Of a stretch of 64,000 nt of DNA, positions 46,566 through 56,147 are shown piece by piece. Position 1 is the first letter of the stretch. Each line of letters opens with the position of its first letter. This DNA comes from an uncultured Mollicutes bacterium. GTDB lineage: Bacteria > Bacillota_I > Bacilli_A > Acholeplasmatales > Anaeroplasmataceae. The DNA lies in contig CAMELE010000007.1 of the NCBI GenBank assembly GCA_945923475.1, forward strand, positions 1-64,000. The letters are read 5' to 3'. The position numbers were made by a program, and so were the translations under genes. The notes beneath the pieces are model-generated. The model ran no database searches, had not been told where the DNA came from, and saw nothing but the letters and a program-made list of their open reading frames with translations.

Positions 46566-47390
46566 TTAGCTTAAACATACCTCAAATTTATTTAATAGTT
46601 CTCTTTGAAAATTATCATCAAAGTTCCCACTAATTAGTCTTGGGTACACGATATTATAGAATTCATCCCATGATTCATTTTCATGACCAGGGATTATAGG
46701 ATATACCCAAATGCCAGCTGCCTTGGCAGCCTTGATATCAGCAAATGAATCGCCAATCATTATGGCATTAGTTTTAAGATATCCATTTTTTAATGCTTCC
46801 TTTATAACATATTCCTTTGTACCATATTCCTGGCTTGCAACAAAATTAAAATAGTCATATATTCCTATTGATTTCCATTCCTTCGTTAATGCTTTTTTAT
46901 TTGCAGTTGAAACCCCAAGCAAATCTGCTTTTCTAAGCTTTAATATAATCTCTCTTGCATTTTCAAAAGGAGCTGCATTAGGCAACATTGATATTCTTTC
47001 ATTACATAGTAATGCCCATTTTTTAGCTAATTGAAGACAATTTGAGTTAACTATTTTTTCAATTCTTTGCTCAAGAGAAGGGATTGACAACGACAATGTC
47101 TCCTGAACCCATTTATGGTACTCATCAAGACCAGCATATTCGTATCCATATTCTTTAACTTTACCCAGAATTATATCAAGGGTTATAAATCGGTTAAATC
47201 CTCTTTTTGAGCTAAAGCAATTTAAATTTATCCAATCATTTAAGATTTCGTTCTTATGATTAGATATATTAAAGACCTCTATAAAAGAAGGTCCTAAAGC
47301 ATATTTGTGCTTTAGGATCATTGTGTCCATTACAGTTCCGTCACTATCAATGCAAATTAGAAAATCATTCTTTTTTTCTAATTTAATCAT
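46566..47390 (-). CDS. HAD family hydrolase (phosphatase-like), second copy
   Basis: 274 residues, paralogue of the protein at 36292-37134 over its full length: nucleophile CIDSDGTVMD (Asp15, Asp17), then HKxALGPxxIxxF and the FNRF segment, and the final NAIMIGDSFADIKAAKAAG. The ATG at 47390 has AGGAG; it is 5 nt after the SDR stop. Last gene of the uxu-like operon. Having one copy in each operon suggests a shared step, such as dephosphorylation of a pathway intermediate, but the substrate is unknown. Confidence 0.83.
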   Translation of the reverse strand: MIKLEKKNDFLICIDSDGTVMDTMILKHKYALGPSFIEVFNISNHKNEILNDWINLNCFSSKRGFNRFITLDIILGKVKEYGYEYAGLDEYHKWVQETLSLSIPSLEQRIEKIVNSNCLQLAKKWALLCNERISMLPNAAPFENAREIILKLRKADLLGVSTANKKALTKEWKSIGIYDYFNFVASQEYGTKEYVIKEALKNGYLKTNAIMIGDSFADIKAAKAAGIWVYPIIPGHENESWDEFYNIVYPRLISGNFDDNFQRELLNKFEVCLS

Positions 47391-47394
47391 AGTA

Positions 47395-48243
47395 TTATAC
47401 TCCTGAATAGCTTGAAAAACCACCATCAATTGGTATACAAACACCTGTTACAAAGGATGCTGCATCAGGTGAGCATAGGAATAATGTTGCACCTACTAAA
47501 TCATCAACAACACCAAATCTTCCCATTGGTGTAGCAGCTAAAATCTTACCAGTTCTAGCTGTTGGTGTTCCATCAGGATTCCATAATAGCTTTTCATTTT
47601 GCTTTGTTGAAAAGAAGCCTGGCGCAATTGCATTTACTCTAATTCCTACATGCGAGAAATGAACAGCTAACCATTGTGTGAAATTAGAAACAGCAGCCTT
47701 TGCTCCTGAATATGCAGGAATTTTAGTTAATGGTGTATATGCATTCATCGAAGAAACGTTCAAAATTGAGCAATCCTTGCGACCAATCATATCCTTTGCA
47801 AATACCTGAGTAGGTAATAATGTACCTATAAAGTTTAGGTTAAAAACAAACTCAACACCTGCTTGATCCAAGTCAAAGAAGGTCTTCATTTCCTTTAAAT
47901 CATCACCAAGCTCAGCATATTCATTATCAGTAGTTGCTCTTGGGTTATTTCCACCAGCTCCATTAATTAAAATATCACATTTGCCAAATTCCTTTAGTAC
48001 CTCTTCATGACATTTTTCCAATGATTCTTTAATTAACACATTTGCTTCAAAGCCCTTAGCAATACCACCTTCTGCAACAATTATATCAGCTTGTGCTTGT
48101 GCGGATTCCTTCTTTATATCCAATAAAGCAACCTTTGCACCACATGCTGCTAAAGCTTTAGCTAAATGTGAGCAGATAACTCCACCAGCTCCTGTAACAA
48201 CCGCAACCTTATCCTTTAAATTTATTTCAAATGGTAATTTCAT
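47395..48243 (-). CDS. uxuB: SDR oxidoreductase, D-mannonate/fructuronate type (UxuB-like)
   Basis: 282 residues. Rossmann TGAGGVICSHLA, the NGAGG strand, catalytic Ser and YSGAK, and a C-terminal IPIDGGF typical of short-chain dehydrogenases. The longer loop after NGAGGNNPRATT and position beside uxuA match the B. subtilis YjmF-type D-mannonate oxidoreductase, which reduces fructuronate with NAD(P)H. 14 nt after the uxuA stop. Symbol assigned by context plus similarity; a sorbose or gluconate dehydrogenase role remains possible. Confidence 0.8.
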   Translation of the reverse strand: MKLPFEINLKDKVAVVTGAGGVICSHLAKALAACGAKVALLDIKKESAQAQADIIVAEGGIAKGFEANVLIKESLEKCHEEVLKEFGKCDILINGAGGNNPRATTDNEYAELGDDLKEMKTFFDLDQAGVEFVFNLNFIGTLLPTQVFAKDMIGRKDCSILNVSSMNAYTPLTKIPAYSGAKAAVSNFTQWLAVHFSHVGIRVNAIAPGFFSTKQNEKLLWNPDGTPTARTGKILAATPMGRFGVVDDLVGATLFLCSPDAASFVTGVCIPIDGGFSSYSGV

Positions 48244-48257
48244 AATAATCTCCTTTT

Positions 48258-49295
48258 TTACTTTTTTAAATCCTTTTCAATCGCTTCAAACATACCAACT
48301 AAATAAGTAGCGCCTAATGCTCTATCGTAAAGTCCATAGCCAGGCTTTGCATCCTCGCCCCAGATATTTCTTCCATGGTCAGGTCTTAAGTAACAATCAT
48401 TACCATTTTCTACTAAAGCTCTAACAATTTCATATATATCAACATTACCGCAAGCTGTTTGATGACCATTTTCATAAAAATCTGTATCATTAGTAAACTT
48501 AAGCTGTCTTAAATGAGCAAAGTAAATACGATCAGCATATTTAGCTGCCATCTTAGGTAAATCATTAAATCTTCCAGCACCTAAAGAACCTGTACAGAAT
48601 GTTATACCATTATGCTTGTTGGGAACAGCCTTAAACATTCTATCGTAATCCTCCTCACGACCAACAATACGTGGAAGGCCAAAAATATCCCAAGGTGGAT
48701 CATCAGGATGAATAGCCATATTTATTCCGACCTCATCACATGCAGGCATAATACCATTTAAGAAATAGACTAAATTTTCAAATAGTTTCTCATGTGTCAT
48801 ACCCTTGTATTCCTCAAGCAAGCCGTTTAACTCCTCACTTGTATATGATTCATCCCAACCAGGTAATCTTAAATTATGCTTATCAAGCTTAGCAAAATCC
48901 TCTTCGCTATAGCTTAGTGAAGTTGAACCATCATTATGCTTATAATATAGATTTGTTCTAAACCAATCAAATACTGGCATAAAATTATAGCAGATACATT
49001 TAACACCGTATTTGCCCAATCTTCTTATATTTTCAGCGTAATTGGCAATTAGTTTATCACGAGTTGGCTTACCAAGCTTAATATCCTCATGAACAGGAAC
49101 CGATTCAATAACCTCCATCGCAAGTCCTGCTTGTTCGGTTAATTCCTTAAGTCTTGAAATTTTTTCCTCAGGCCATACCTCACCAACAGGAACATCATAT
49201 ACTGCCGTTACTACACCAGTCATACCTTGAATTTGTTTAATATAGTTTAAAGGAATACAATCCTTTTCACCATACCATCTAAAAGTAAGTTTCAT
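48258..49295 (-). CDS. uxuA: Mannonate dehydratase
   Basis: 345 residues with the UxuA start MKLTFRWYG, then CICYNFMPVFDWFRTNL and HPDDPPWDIFGLPRIV, typical of the Fe2+/Mn2+ mannonate dehydratase that makes 2-keto-3-deoxygluconate. First gene of an operon with the SDR and the HAD gene; the promoter is at 49354-49382. Glucuronate isomerase, KDG kinase and aldolase genes must lie elsewhere. Its presence shows that the locus handles hexuronic acids. Confidence 0.93.
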   Translation of the reverse strand: MKLTFRWYGEKDCIPLNYIKQIQGMTGVVTAVYDVPVGEVWPEEKISRLKELTEQAGLAMEVIESVPVHEDIKLGKPTRDKLIANYAENIRRLGKYGVKCICYNFMPVFDWFRTNLYYKHNDGSTSLSYSEEDFAKLDKHNLRLPGWDESYTSEELNGLLEEYKGMTHEKLFENLVYFLNGIMPACDEVGINMAIHPDDPPWDIFGLPRIVGREEDYDRMFKAVPNKHNGITFCTGSLGAGRFNDLPKMAAKYADRIYFAHLRQLKFTNDTDFYENGHQTACGNVDIYEIVRALVENGNDCYLRPDHGRNIWGEDAKPGYGLYDRALGATYLVGMFEAIEKDLKK

Positions 49296-49353
49296 GTTTA
49301 TCCTCCTTATAGTTTATTATATATAAGTAATTTACTGCCTATTTTCACTTATT

Positions 49354-49382
49354 ATTATAATTTTTCAATAATTAATTAACAA
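49354..49382 (-). promoter_or_regulatory. Promoter of the uxuA operon
   Basis: Minus strand TTGTTA (49377-49382), 17-nt spacer, TATAAT (49354-49359). The rest of 49296-49602 holds no gene; a likely AraC site was not resolved. Confidence 0.6.
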
Positions 49383-49602
49383 TTCGTTTTCTTTACTAAT
49401 ACGTTGCAAATTTTCTCCTTTCCCATAAAAAATTTTATCATAAAAACATATCTTTTATCAAAGAAACTCACTTTTTTACTATTTGTGTATTATTAAGGAG
49501 CATTATAGTACATTTTTTTGATGTTTTATTTTAAAGTTTCTATATAATTTGATTTTCAATTTTAAAAATAGTAAAATGAAATTAATAAAAGGAGATATTT
49601 TC

Positions 49603-50742
49603 ATGCGTTCAGTTTCTTTATTAATTAAGCCTGCGAGTGGACTATGCAATTTAAATTGCAAATATTGCTTCTACCATGATGAAATGACAAAAAGAGAAAA
49701 CAGTAATTATGGAATAATGACAAATCAAACATTTAAAAACTTAATTGAAACATTTATTAATCTTCCAAATATAAAACTAATATCCCTTGCATTTCAAGGA
49801 GGGGAGCCAACTGTTGCAGGCCTTTCTTTTTTTAAGGATGCTATAAATACAGTAAATTCTTTAAACAAAAATAATGTTAAAATAGCCTATTCAATTCAAA
49901 CAAATGCAACATTGCTTAACGATGATTGGGCTAAATTTTTGCATGATAATAAATTTTTAGTTGGTGTATCTCTTGACGGAGATAAATCATGTCACGACCT
50001 ATACAGGATAGATAATAATGGTAATGGTACACATAGTACTGTATATAAAAAAATAGAGTTACTAAAAAAATATAATGTTGAGTTTAATATCTTAACTGTT
50101 ATTACTAAAAAAACAAGTAAGAATATTGAGGCTATTTATAGATACTATAAAGAAAATGGCTTCACATTCCAGCAATATATTCCTTGCCTTGATCCATTAA
50201 ATGAAAAAAAAGGTAATAAGGATTATTCACTATTACCTCATGATTATGAATTATTTTTAAATAAGCTTTTTAACCTATATTATAACGATATAAAATCGGG
50301 TGAATATGTATATAATCGATTTTTTGAAAATCTAATAGCTATTCTTCTAGGTGGTAATCCTGAGATATGCTCGATGAATGGATGCTGCTCTATTCAATAT
50401 GTATGCGAGGCAAACGGAAATATTTATCCATGTGACTTTTACTCCATAGATGAATATCTTCTTGGTAATATAAACCAAAACTCAATAGCTGAAATTGATG
50501 ATAAACGCAAGGAGCTTAGGTTTATTGAGGATTCAATGAACATACCTGATAAATGCAGGGCATGTAAATATCTTAATCTGTGTAGAACAGGCTGTAGACG
50601 AGATAAAGAAATAAGTGGTAACATCAATAAAAATTTTTATTGTTCAAGTCTTTTTAACTTTTTTAACAAGAATTTAGACAAGCTTATTGAGCTTGCTAAG
50701 CTTGTAATTGAAAACAAATTTCCTAAATATAATCATAATTAA
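49603..50742 (+). CDS. Anaerobic sulfatase-maturating radical SAM enzyme (anSME)
   Basis: 379 residues. Radical SAM cluster Cys15-x3-Cys19-x2-Cys22 (GLCNLNCKYCFYH), EGGEPT-like FQGGEPT, then two auxiliary cluster regions (CSMNGCCSIQYVCEANGNIYPCDFY and CRACKYLNLCRTGCRRD), the SPASM layout of anSME. It converts the sulfatase active-site Cys to formylglycine. The ATG at 49603 has GGAGATATTTTC; the frame opens 54 nt earlier without support. Although on the opposite strand, it serves the sulfatase at 34638. A terminator follows. Confidence 0.92.
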   Translation: MRSVSLLIKPASGLCNLNCKYCFYHDEMTKRENSNYGIMTNQTFKNLIETFINLPNIKLISLAFQGGEPTVAGLSFFKDAINTVNSLNKNNVKIAYSIQTNATLLNDDWAKFLHDNKFLVGVSLDGDKSCHDLYRIDNNGNGTHSTVYKKIELLKKYNVEFNILTVITKKTSKNIEAIYRYYKENGFTFQQYIPCLDPLNEKKGNKDYSLLPHDYELFLNKLFNLYYNDIKSGEYVYNRFFENLIAILLGGNPEICSMNGCCSIQYVCEANGNIYPCDFYSIDEYLLGNINQNSIAEIDDKRKELRFIEDSMNIPDKCRACKYLNLCRTGCRRDKEISGNINKNFYCSSLFNFFNKNLDKLIELAKLVIENKFPKYNHN

Positions 50743-50773
50743 TCCTATATACGAAAAATATATAGGATTTTTT
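50740..50773 (+). terminator. Terminator of the anSME gene
   Basis: AATCCTATATA-cgaaaaa-TATATAGGATT followed by TTTT. Confidence 0.75.
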
Positions 50774-50810
50774 ACGAAAAGAACTTAATAACTAATAATA
50801 TGACATATTT

Positions 50811-51722
50811 TTATTTATAAACTAAATTAAGCTTTGAAAAAAAATCCTCAAGGATAAATCTTGAATCAATATAGTCATATACTCTAATTTTCTTAGATAT
50901 ATCTTCTTGTTTGTATCTTCCATCCGATAAAACATATGGAGCATCTTCCATATGATATTGCCCTCTAAAATGATTCATTAAGAGGACCCCTATTGTTGAA
51001 TTATCACCTAAGGTCCAATTTTCACCTGTTCTTAATAAGAATCTTGGATTGTAAGCATTAAAGTTTTCCTCAATTAAATTATTAAATAAATACTCGCCAA
51101 TTTTACCACATGGATACACCTTATACTTTAGTTCTGAAATAGATACCTCAAGTGATGAGTAAACATCCTGATGTATTTGCCAAATCTCTGCTTCTGATTT
51201 AAACACTACATTCACTGCATCAATATCCTGCAGAAAGTTAAATTCTGCCCTACCAATTGGATATGGTCCACCACCATTTACAATAATAGTCATTTTTTTT
51301 GCTATCTCTGGGGCTTTTTTAAGTGCAGATGCAACATTTGTTAATGCTCCTAAGCAGCATATGAATATATGATTGTTTTCATTAGCACTTTTAATGATAA
51401 AATCTGTAGCCTCAGAATCGCTACTATCTATTCCTAATGAATTTGTATTTCCCTTTAATACTTTAACATCATTAATATTTGCAATGGAAAGGACTTTTTT
51501 TATTTCATTATAACTTTTTTCCATACTTTTTGATGATTTATCCTTTTTCTCAAAATGAGCCGCACAGATACCTAATATATCGATTGTCGGAGTTAGTAAA
51601 AAATGCATGATAGCAAATTGATCATCTGCCTCATTTTTTGCATCTGTATCAATAATAACTTTTTTTATTGCCGCAAATGGGGTTTCAATTCCTAACGCTT
51701 TTAACATTTCATTTCTTTTCAT
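50811..51722 (-). CDS. Nucleoside hydrolase (inosine-uridine preferring family)
   Basis: 303 residues. The Ca2+-binding motif VIIDTDAKNEADDQFA (Asp25, Asp27, Asp33-34) and a VNGGGPYPIGRAEFNFLQDIDA strand fit the IU-nucleoside hydrolase fold. It splits ribonucleosides to base and ribose for purine or pyrimidine salvage. Substrate preference cannot be read. A tiny reading frame with a strong ribosome site (51724-51759) overlaps its start region and may couple translation. It is the first gene right of the anSME unit. Confidence 0.85.
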   Translation of the reverse strand: MKRNEMLKALGIETPFAAIKKVIIDTDAKNEADDQFAIMHFLLTPTIDILGICAAHFEKKDKSSKSMEKSYNEIKKVLSIANINDVKVLKGNTNSLGIDSSDSEATDFIIKSANENNHIFICCLGALTNVASALKKAPEIAKKMTIIVNGGGPYPIGRAEFNFLQDIDAVNVVFKSEAEIWQIHQDVYSSLEVSISELKYKVYPCGKIGEYLFNNLIEENFNAYNPRFLLRTGENWTLGDNSTIGVLLMNHFRGQYHMEDAPYVLSDGRYKQEDISKKIRVYDYIDSRFILEDFFSKLNLVYK

Positions 51723-51723
51723 T

Positions 51724-51759
51724 TCATAGTAGTATGATAATTTTACTTAAATCATACAT
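51724..51759 (-). CDS. Possible 11-residue leader peptide upstream of the nucleoside hydrolase
   Basis: MYDLSKIIILL-stop with GGGAGG 3 nt upstream of ATG, the strongest ribosome site in the region. Its stop codon TGA overlaps an ATGAAATG just before the hydrolase start, which itself has no good site, so translational coupling is plausible. Confidence 0.4.
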   Translation of the reverse strand: MYDLSKIIILL

Positions 51760-52357
51760 CCTCCCTCTTTAAAATTTAATGTTATGAGTACCACATAAAC
51801 TATATATCACTCAAACAGACTTTAATATTTAATACTTAACCATTTCAAATAAGCAAAAAAGAATTATACATTATCTTATGTTCATTTTTTACCTAATTTG
51901 TCGTTTCCCCTTAATAATATACTAGCTAATACTATGCTTTATCTTGAAACGTCCATATCTAGTATCGTCCCATTACAAAGTCCTTAAGTATAACAAAATT
52001 CATATGTGATAGCATATAATCGAACTTGTATAATATTATAATAACAAATTATTTAATCTACTCTATTCGTTTCTAATTATTCTTAAATTATGATTTCATA
52101 CTCCACCATTTGGATAAGACTCATCTGATTCTTTATCATTCATCTATTCAAAAAAATTATACTATCTATTGTTTTTTACGTCAAATAATATTATAACAAT
52201 CTGTACTGAATAAAAAACTCAACAAATCCAAATAATAATGAAAAATCAATCTAAAAACAATTCTGTTTTATATAAAAAAATATCAACGCATCTTAGCATT
52301 GATATTTTCCATTTTCAAAGATTATTAATTATATATTTAATCTAATAATTACAATTA
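51760..52357. other. Gene-free AT-rich intergenic stretch
   Basis: About 600 nt without credible coding frame on either strand. Its right part contains the glnN terminator (52276-52309). No tRNA, riboswitch or repeat family recognised in the rest. Confidence 0.6.
52272..52309 (-). terminator. Terminator of glnN
   Basis: Minus-strand AAATATCAA (52299-52307) / TTGATATTT (52278-52286) stem with TTTTTTT tail. Confidence 0.75.
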
Positions 52358-54442
52358 TTACTTAACAGAATATAGTAAATCACCATATGTTGGGAATGGC
52401 CAAGCATTCTTATCAACTAATCCCTCTAAGCTATCTACAACATCACGTAAGTCTGACATTTTTGTTAATACCTCATCCTTATAGAACATTGAATGCTTAG
52501 CAATATCTTCAACTTCTTTTGCTTTAGCTAATGCTTTCTCTAAATCAAGCTTAATTGCATAGGCTTTTGATAATCCATCTGATAATTTATTTAAAATATC
52601 AAATTCATAAGAAGTATCAACACCTAAGTTCTTCTTTACAGCTATTGTTTCAGCTAATTGTTTAGAATATTTTGATACAGCAGGAAGAATATCCTTAGAA
52701 ACCATATCAATGGCAGTTAAGGCTTCAATATTTACAACTTTTGAATAATGCTCCTGACAAATTTCATATCTAGCATTAATTTCATCAACAGTGTAAATCT
52801 CATGTGATGTAAACAATTTAACATTTTTATCGTGTAAATAATAAGGAAGTGCCTCTGGAGTTGATTTTAAATTTAAAAGTCCTCTCTTCGCAGCTTCTTT
52901 TACCCATGATTCATCATAGCCATTACCGTTGAAAATAATTCTCTTATGCTCAGTAATTGTCTTTTTAATTAATGCATGTAAATCATTTTCAAAATCCTTT
53001 GAGTCTTCTAATGCATCCGCAAATTGCTTCAAAGATTCAGCAACTGCTGTATTTAAAATAATATTGGCACAAGAAATTGATTCAGATGAACCTAAAGCAC
53101 GGAATTCAAATTTATTTCCAGTAAAGGCAAATGGAGATGTTCTATTTCTGTCTGTTGAATCCTTAGGAAGCTCAGGTAATACATCAGCACCAATCTTTAA
53201 GAAAGATTTACCATTATTCTTTAATGGCTTTCCAGTTTCAATTGCCTCTAAAACGGCTTCAAGCTCTGAACCAATAAAGATTGAAATAATTGCAGGAGGC
53301 GCTTCATTAGCTCCTAAACGGAAATCATTACCAGCACTTGCAACAGAAATTCTTAATAAATCTTGATATTCATCAACAGCTTTAATAACAGATACTAAAA
53401 ATAATAGGAATTGAGCGTTATCATAAGGAGTGTCACCAGGTTCTAATAAATTAATACCTGTATTTGTAGACATACTCCAGTTATTATGCTTACCGCTACC
53501 ATTTACACCCTTAAATGGCTTTTCATGTAATAAACATACTAAGTCATGCTTCTTCGCAACCTTTTGCATTAAGTCCATTGTAATTTGGTTGTGATCAGCA
53601 GCAATGTTTGTTGTAGCAAAAATAGGTGCTAGTTCATGTTGTGCAGGTGCAACCTCATTGTGTTCAGTCTTTGCAAGAATTCCAAGCTTCCATAATTCTT
53701 CATTTAAATCATTCATAAATGCTTGAACTCTTGGCTTAATTACACCAAAATAATGATCCTCAAGCTCTTGGCCCTTTGGAGCCATTGCACCAAATAATGT
53801 ACGTCCCGTATAAATTAAATCCTTACGTTTATTATACATTTCCTTATCAATTAAGAAGTATTCTTGTTCTGGACCTACAGTTGTTTTGACTACAGTTACA
53901 TCATCATGACCAAATAGCTTTAATACTCGAAGTGCTTGTTTGTTTAAAGCTTGCATTGATCTAAGAAGTGGTGTTTTCTTATCTAGTGCATGACCACTAT
54001 ATGAGCAGAATGCTGTTGGAATACATAATACCTTGTCTTTAATAAATGCATATGATGTAGGATCCCATGCAGTATATCCTCTTGCTTCACAGGTTGCTCT
54101 AAGTCCTCCTGATGGGAATGAAGATGCATCTGGTTCCCCTTTAATTAACTCTTTCCCTTTAAATTCCATAATAACACCATCGCCATCTGGTGAAATAAAG
54201 GAATCGTGCTTTTCAGCTGTAACTCCTGTCATTGGTTGAAACCAGTGTGTATAATGAGTGGCACCATTTTCAATAGCCCAATCCTTCATTGCTAAAGCAA
54301 CTGAATTAGCTACACTAATGTCAAGTTCCTTTCCTTCATTAATTGTCTTCTTTAATTTTTTGTAGACGTCTGATGATAAGCGTGATTTCATAACCTTATC
54401 GTTAAATACTAAACATCCAAAAAAATCTGTTACTTGTTTCAT
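52358..54442 (-). CDS. glnN: Glutamine synthetase type III
   Basis: 694 residues, matching the ~700-residue GSIII family rather than the 450-residue GSI. N-terminal [20 protein letters not shown], the [13 protein letters not shown] metal/ATP region, [16 protein letters not shown] and EFRALGSS segments are present; a C-terminal helical extension follows. It makes glutamine from glutamate, ammonium and ATP, the main ammonium assimilation step. AGGAGG precedes the ATG. The 5' leader (54463-54515) has mutually exclusive hairpins that may control it. Confidence 0.96.
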   Translation of the reverse strand: MKQVTDFFGCLVFNDKVMKSRLSSDVYKKLKKTINEGKELDISVANSVALAMKDWAIENGATHYTHWFQPMTGVTAEKHDSFISPDGDGVIMEFKGKELIKGEPDASSFPSGGLRATCEARGYTAWDPTSYAFIKDKVLCIPTAFCSYSGHALDKKTPLLRSMQALNKQALRVLKLFGHDDVTVVKTTVGPEQEYFLIDKEMYNKRKDLIYTGRTLFGAMAPKGQELEDHYFGVIKPRVQAFMNDLNEELWKLGILAKTEHNEVAPAQHELAPIFATTNIAADHNQITMDLMQKVAKKHDLVCLLHEKPFKGVNGSGKHNNWSMSTNTGINLLEPGDTPYDNAQFLLFLVSVIKAVDEYQDLLRISVASAGNDFRLGANEAPPAIISIFIGSELEAVLEAIETGKPLKNNGKSFLKIGADVLPELPKDSTDRNRTSPFAFTGNKFEFRALGSSESISCANIILNTAVAESLKQFADALEDSKDFENDLHALIKKTITEHKRIIFNGNGYDESWVKEAAKRGLLNLKSTPEALPYYLHDKNVKLFTSHEIYTVDEINARYEICQEHYSKVVNIEALTAIDMVSKDILPAVSKYSKQLAETIAVKKNLGVDTSYEFDILNKLSDGLSKAYAIKLDLEKALAKAKEVEDIAKHSMFYKDEVLTKMSDLRDVVDSLEGLVDKNAWPFPTYGDLLYSVK

Positions 54443-54461
54443 CTCTTTTGCCTCCTAATAC

Positions 54462-54515
54462 ATAAAAAAAAGACACTGGTCCATATAAAAAAGTGGCACC
54501 ATTGCCTTTAATGTC
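54462..54515 (-). promoter_or_regulatory. Candidate transcription attenuator in the glnN leader
   Basis: From the predicted transcript start, AAAGGCA-atgg-TGCC(A)CTTT forms a short stem followed by TTTTTT. Alternatively GACA and TGGT pair with ACCA and TGTC further down, followed by TTTTTTTT. The two folds exclude each other. No known riboswitch class matched by eye. Confidence 0.45.
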
Positions 54516-54518
54516 TTA

Positions 54519-54548
54519 ATTATATTATTTAGCTATTCTTCTTGTCAA
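54519..54548 (-). promoter_or_regulatory. Strong promoter of glnN
   Basis: Minus strand TTGACA (54543-54548), 18-nt spacer, TATAAT (54519-54524); both hexamers are perfect consensus. Confidence 0.8.
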
Positions 54549-54719
54549 CGAGGATAAATTCTTTAAGCTTTTTTCTTTATTTTATAAATTTTTAATATTT
54601 ATTTTTATTTTTTTATTAATTTATTGAGGTTAATTATATATTAATAAAGAAAATCTATAGTTATGATAAGTATATACTCCTTTAATCCTCGTTCATATAA
54701 TGCATTAAGATATTTTTTC

Positions 54720-56147
54720 TTATACTATTCTTTTAATAATTTTATTTTTATTTTTATTATAAATATTTAGATATTCTCTTTTCATATTACCTACAATTCT
54801 AATTTGAGACGGGAAAATTATAGACGAATATATGATACTATCTTTAAACTGAAATATAAACGTATCACATATAGTTGGGGTTACTTCTAACTCACTCATT
54901 CTTTCAATTGGAGATTTTATTCCTTTTACCAAATATAGTTTGTTTTGTGAGTCCATAAATATACTACCGTTTTTTTGGTGCTTTATAATGACAAACGGGC
55001 CTTTAACAAAATTTCTTAAATTATTAAGAATGCTTACCTCTTCATCTAATAAAGCATTATGATTGATATACTCATTTATATATTTAAAATTATCTTGCAC
55101 ACATTTTTGAAGTATTTCGTTTGCTTGAAAACCGTTATATTTGTTTTCATAAAATTCAAATGGTAAGCCATATTTTTTACCAACGTATTTCAAAAAAGGC
55201 ATCAATATTTTATAAAACAAATCTCCGTCTTCTTCTGACAATACATTATCAGTATTTTTATTCAAAATAAATTTAGGCATACAGTCAAACAAAGTAGAAA
55301 AAGCATTTTTTTCATTATTAGACAAACTAGAAAAAAATTTATCAAGATGATATATGTACATATTACTAGCAATCCCACATCCAGAGTAAATAACAAATTC
55401 ATTCAAATCTGTATCATTAAAAAACTCTTTTATTTTATTATGCTTTATGGCGTTAATATAATGTGGTGATTTTATATCGAAATAGTAACAGCCGATATCT
55501 TTAAACTGAGCACCATTATTTGCTAAGCGAATATCTTTAGGATGACTTACAATTAATTCCTCACTATATCCCATTAAATCTTTTAATGTCAAAACACATC
55601 TATCAGTATTATATTCATCAAATGATACAAACCTCTTAAAATAGTAATTATCATTTTCAAAATTTGTTTTATCCATTTTTAGTTTATCTAAAATAGACGC
55701 AAATTCTTTAGGTGTTAATGCTCCATAGGTTCTAAATATACCTACTGCAATATATTGATACTCTTTTTCTTTTTCGATCCTTTCTTTAGAGTCTAAGTAA
55801 ATATCTTTAGCTTTACTTATCACATCTTTTAATTCTTTGGATATTGTATAACCATTAAATGAAGAATTCGTGCAATATAAAAAGAAATCAGTAAATTTTA
55901 GTACAATTTTAAAATCTTTATCATCTATTTCATCAGGCAATGAATACAACAATTCTAGTTCTTCTTTATTAAAAATATAATTAATAATTTCTGGATTTCC
56001 TTTATAAAGATTTATAATCTGATTCATCATCTTTTTTCTAGTAATACTATCATAGTCTACTTGATCATCAATTAGTATTTGAAAAGTATCATAACAGCTT
56101 GGTTTTGAAATGATTTGATTTAAATTTTCTAATATTGAATTTAACAC
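54720..56147 (-). CDS. Unknown 475-residue protein
   Basis: Not recognised. Cytosolic; mostly helical with Asp/Glu/Lys-rich character; C-terminal 70 residues look beta-rich (PFVIIKHQKNGSIFMDSQNKLYLVKG, ELEVTPTICDTFIFQFKDSIIYSS). Two Cys-containing stretches (IGCYYFDIKS, YSGCGIAS) have no zinc motif. GTG start overlapping the stop codon of the 111-residue gene by one base, so the pair is translationally coupled. No link to the glutamine synthetase gene, which is in its own unit. Role unknown. Confidence 0.6.
   Translation of the reverse strand: MLNSILENLNQIISKPSCYDTFQILIDDQVDYDSITRKKMMNQIINLYKGNPEIINYIFNKEELELLYSLPDEIDDKDFKIVLKFTDFFLYCTNSSFNGYTISKELKDVISKAKDIYLDSKERIEKEKEYQYIAVGIFRTYGALTPKEFASILDKLKMDKTNFENDNYYFKRFVSFDEYNTDRCVLTLKDLMGYSEELIVSHPKDIRLANNGAQFKDIGCYYFDIKSPHYINAIKHNKIKEFFNDTDLNEFVIYSGCGIASNMYIYHLDKFFSSLSNNEKNAFSTLFDCMPKFILNKNTDNVLSEEDGDLFYKILMPFLKYVGKKYGLPFEFYENKYNGFQANEILQKCVQDNFKYINEYINHNALLDEEVSILNNLRNFVKGPFVIIKHQKNGSIFMDSQNKLYLVKGIKSPIERMSELEVTPTICDTFIFQFKDSIIYSSIIFPSQIRIVGNMKREYLNIYNKNKNKIIKRIV

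Noticed and set aside
52929-53366. 145-residue open frame antisense to glnN
   Set aside because: It mirrors the codon pattern of a certain gene, has no ribosome site and no known motif.
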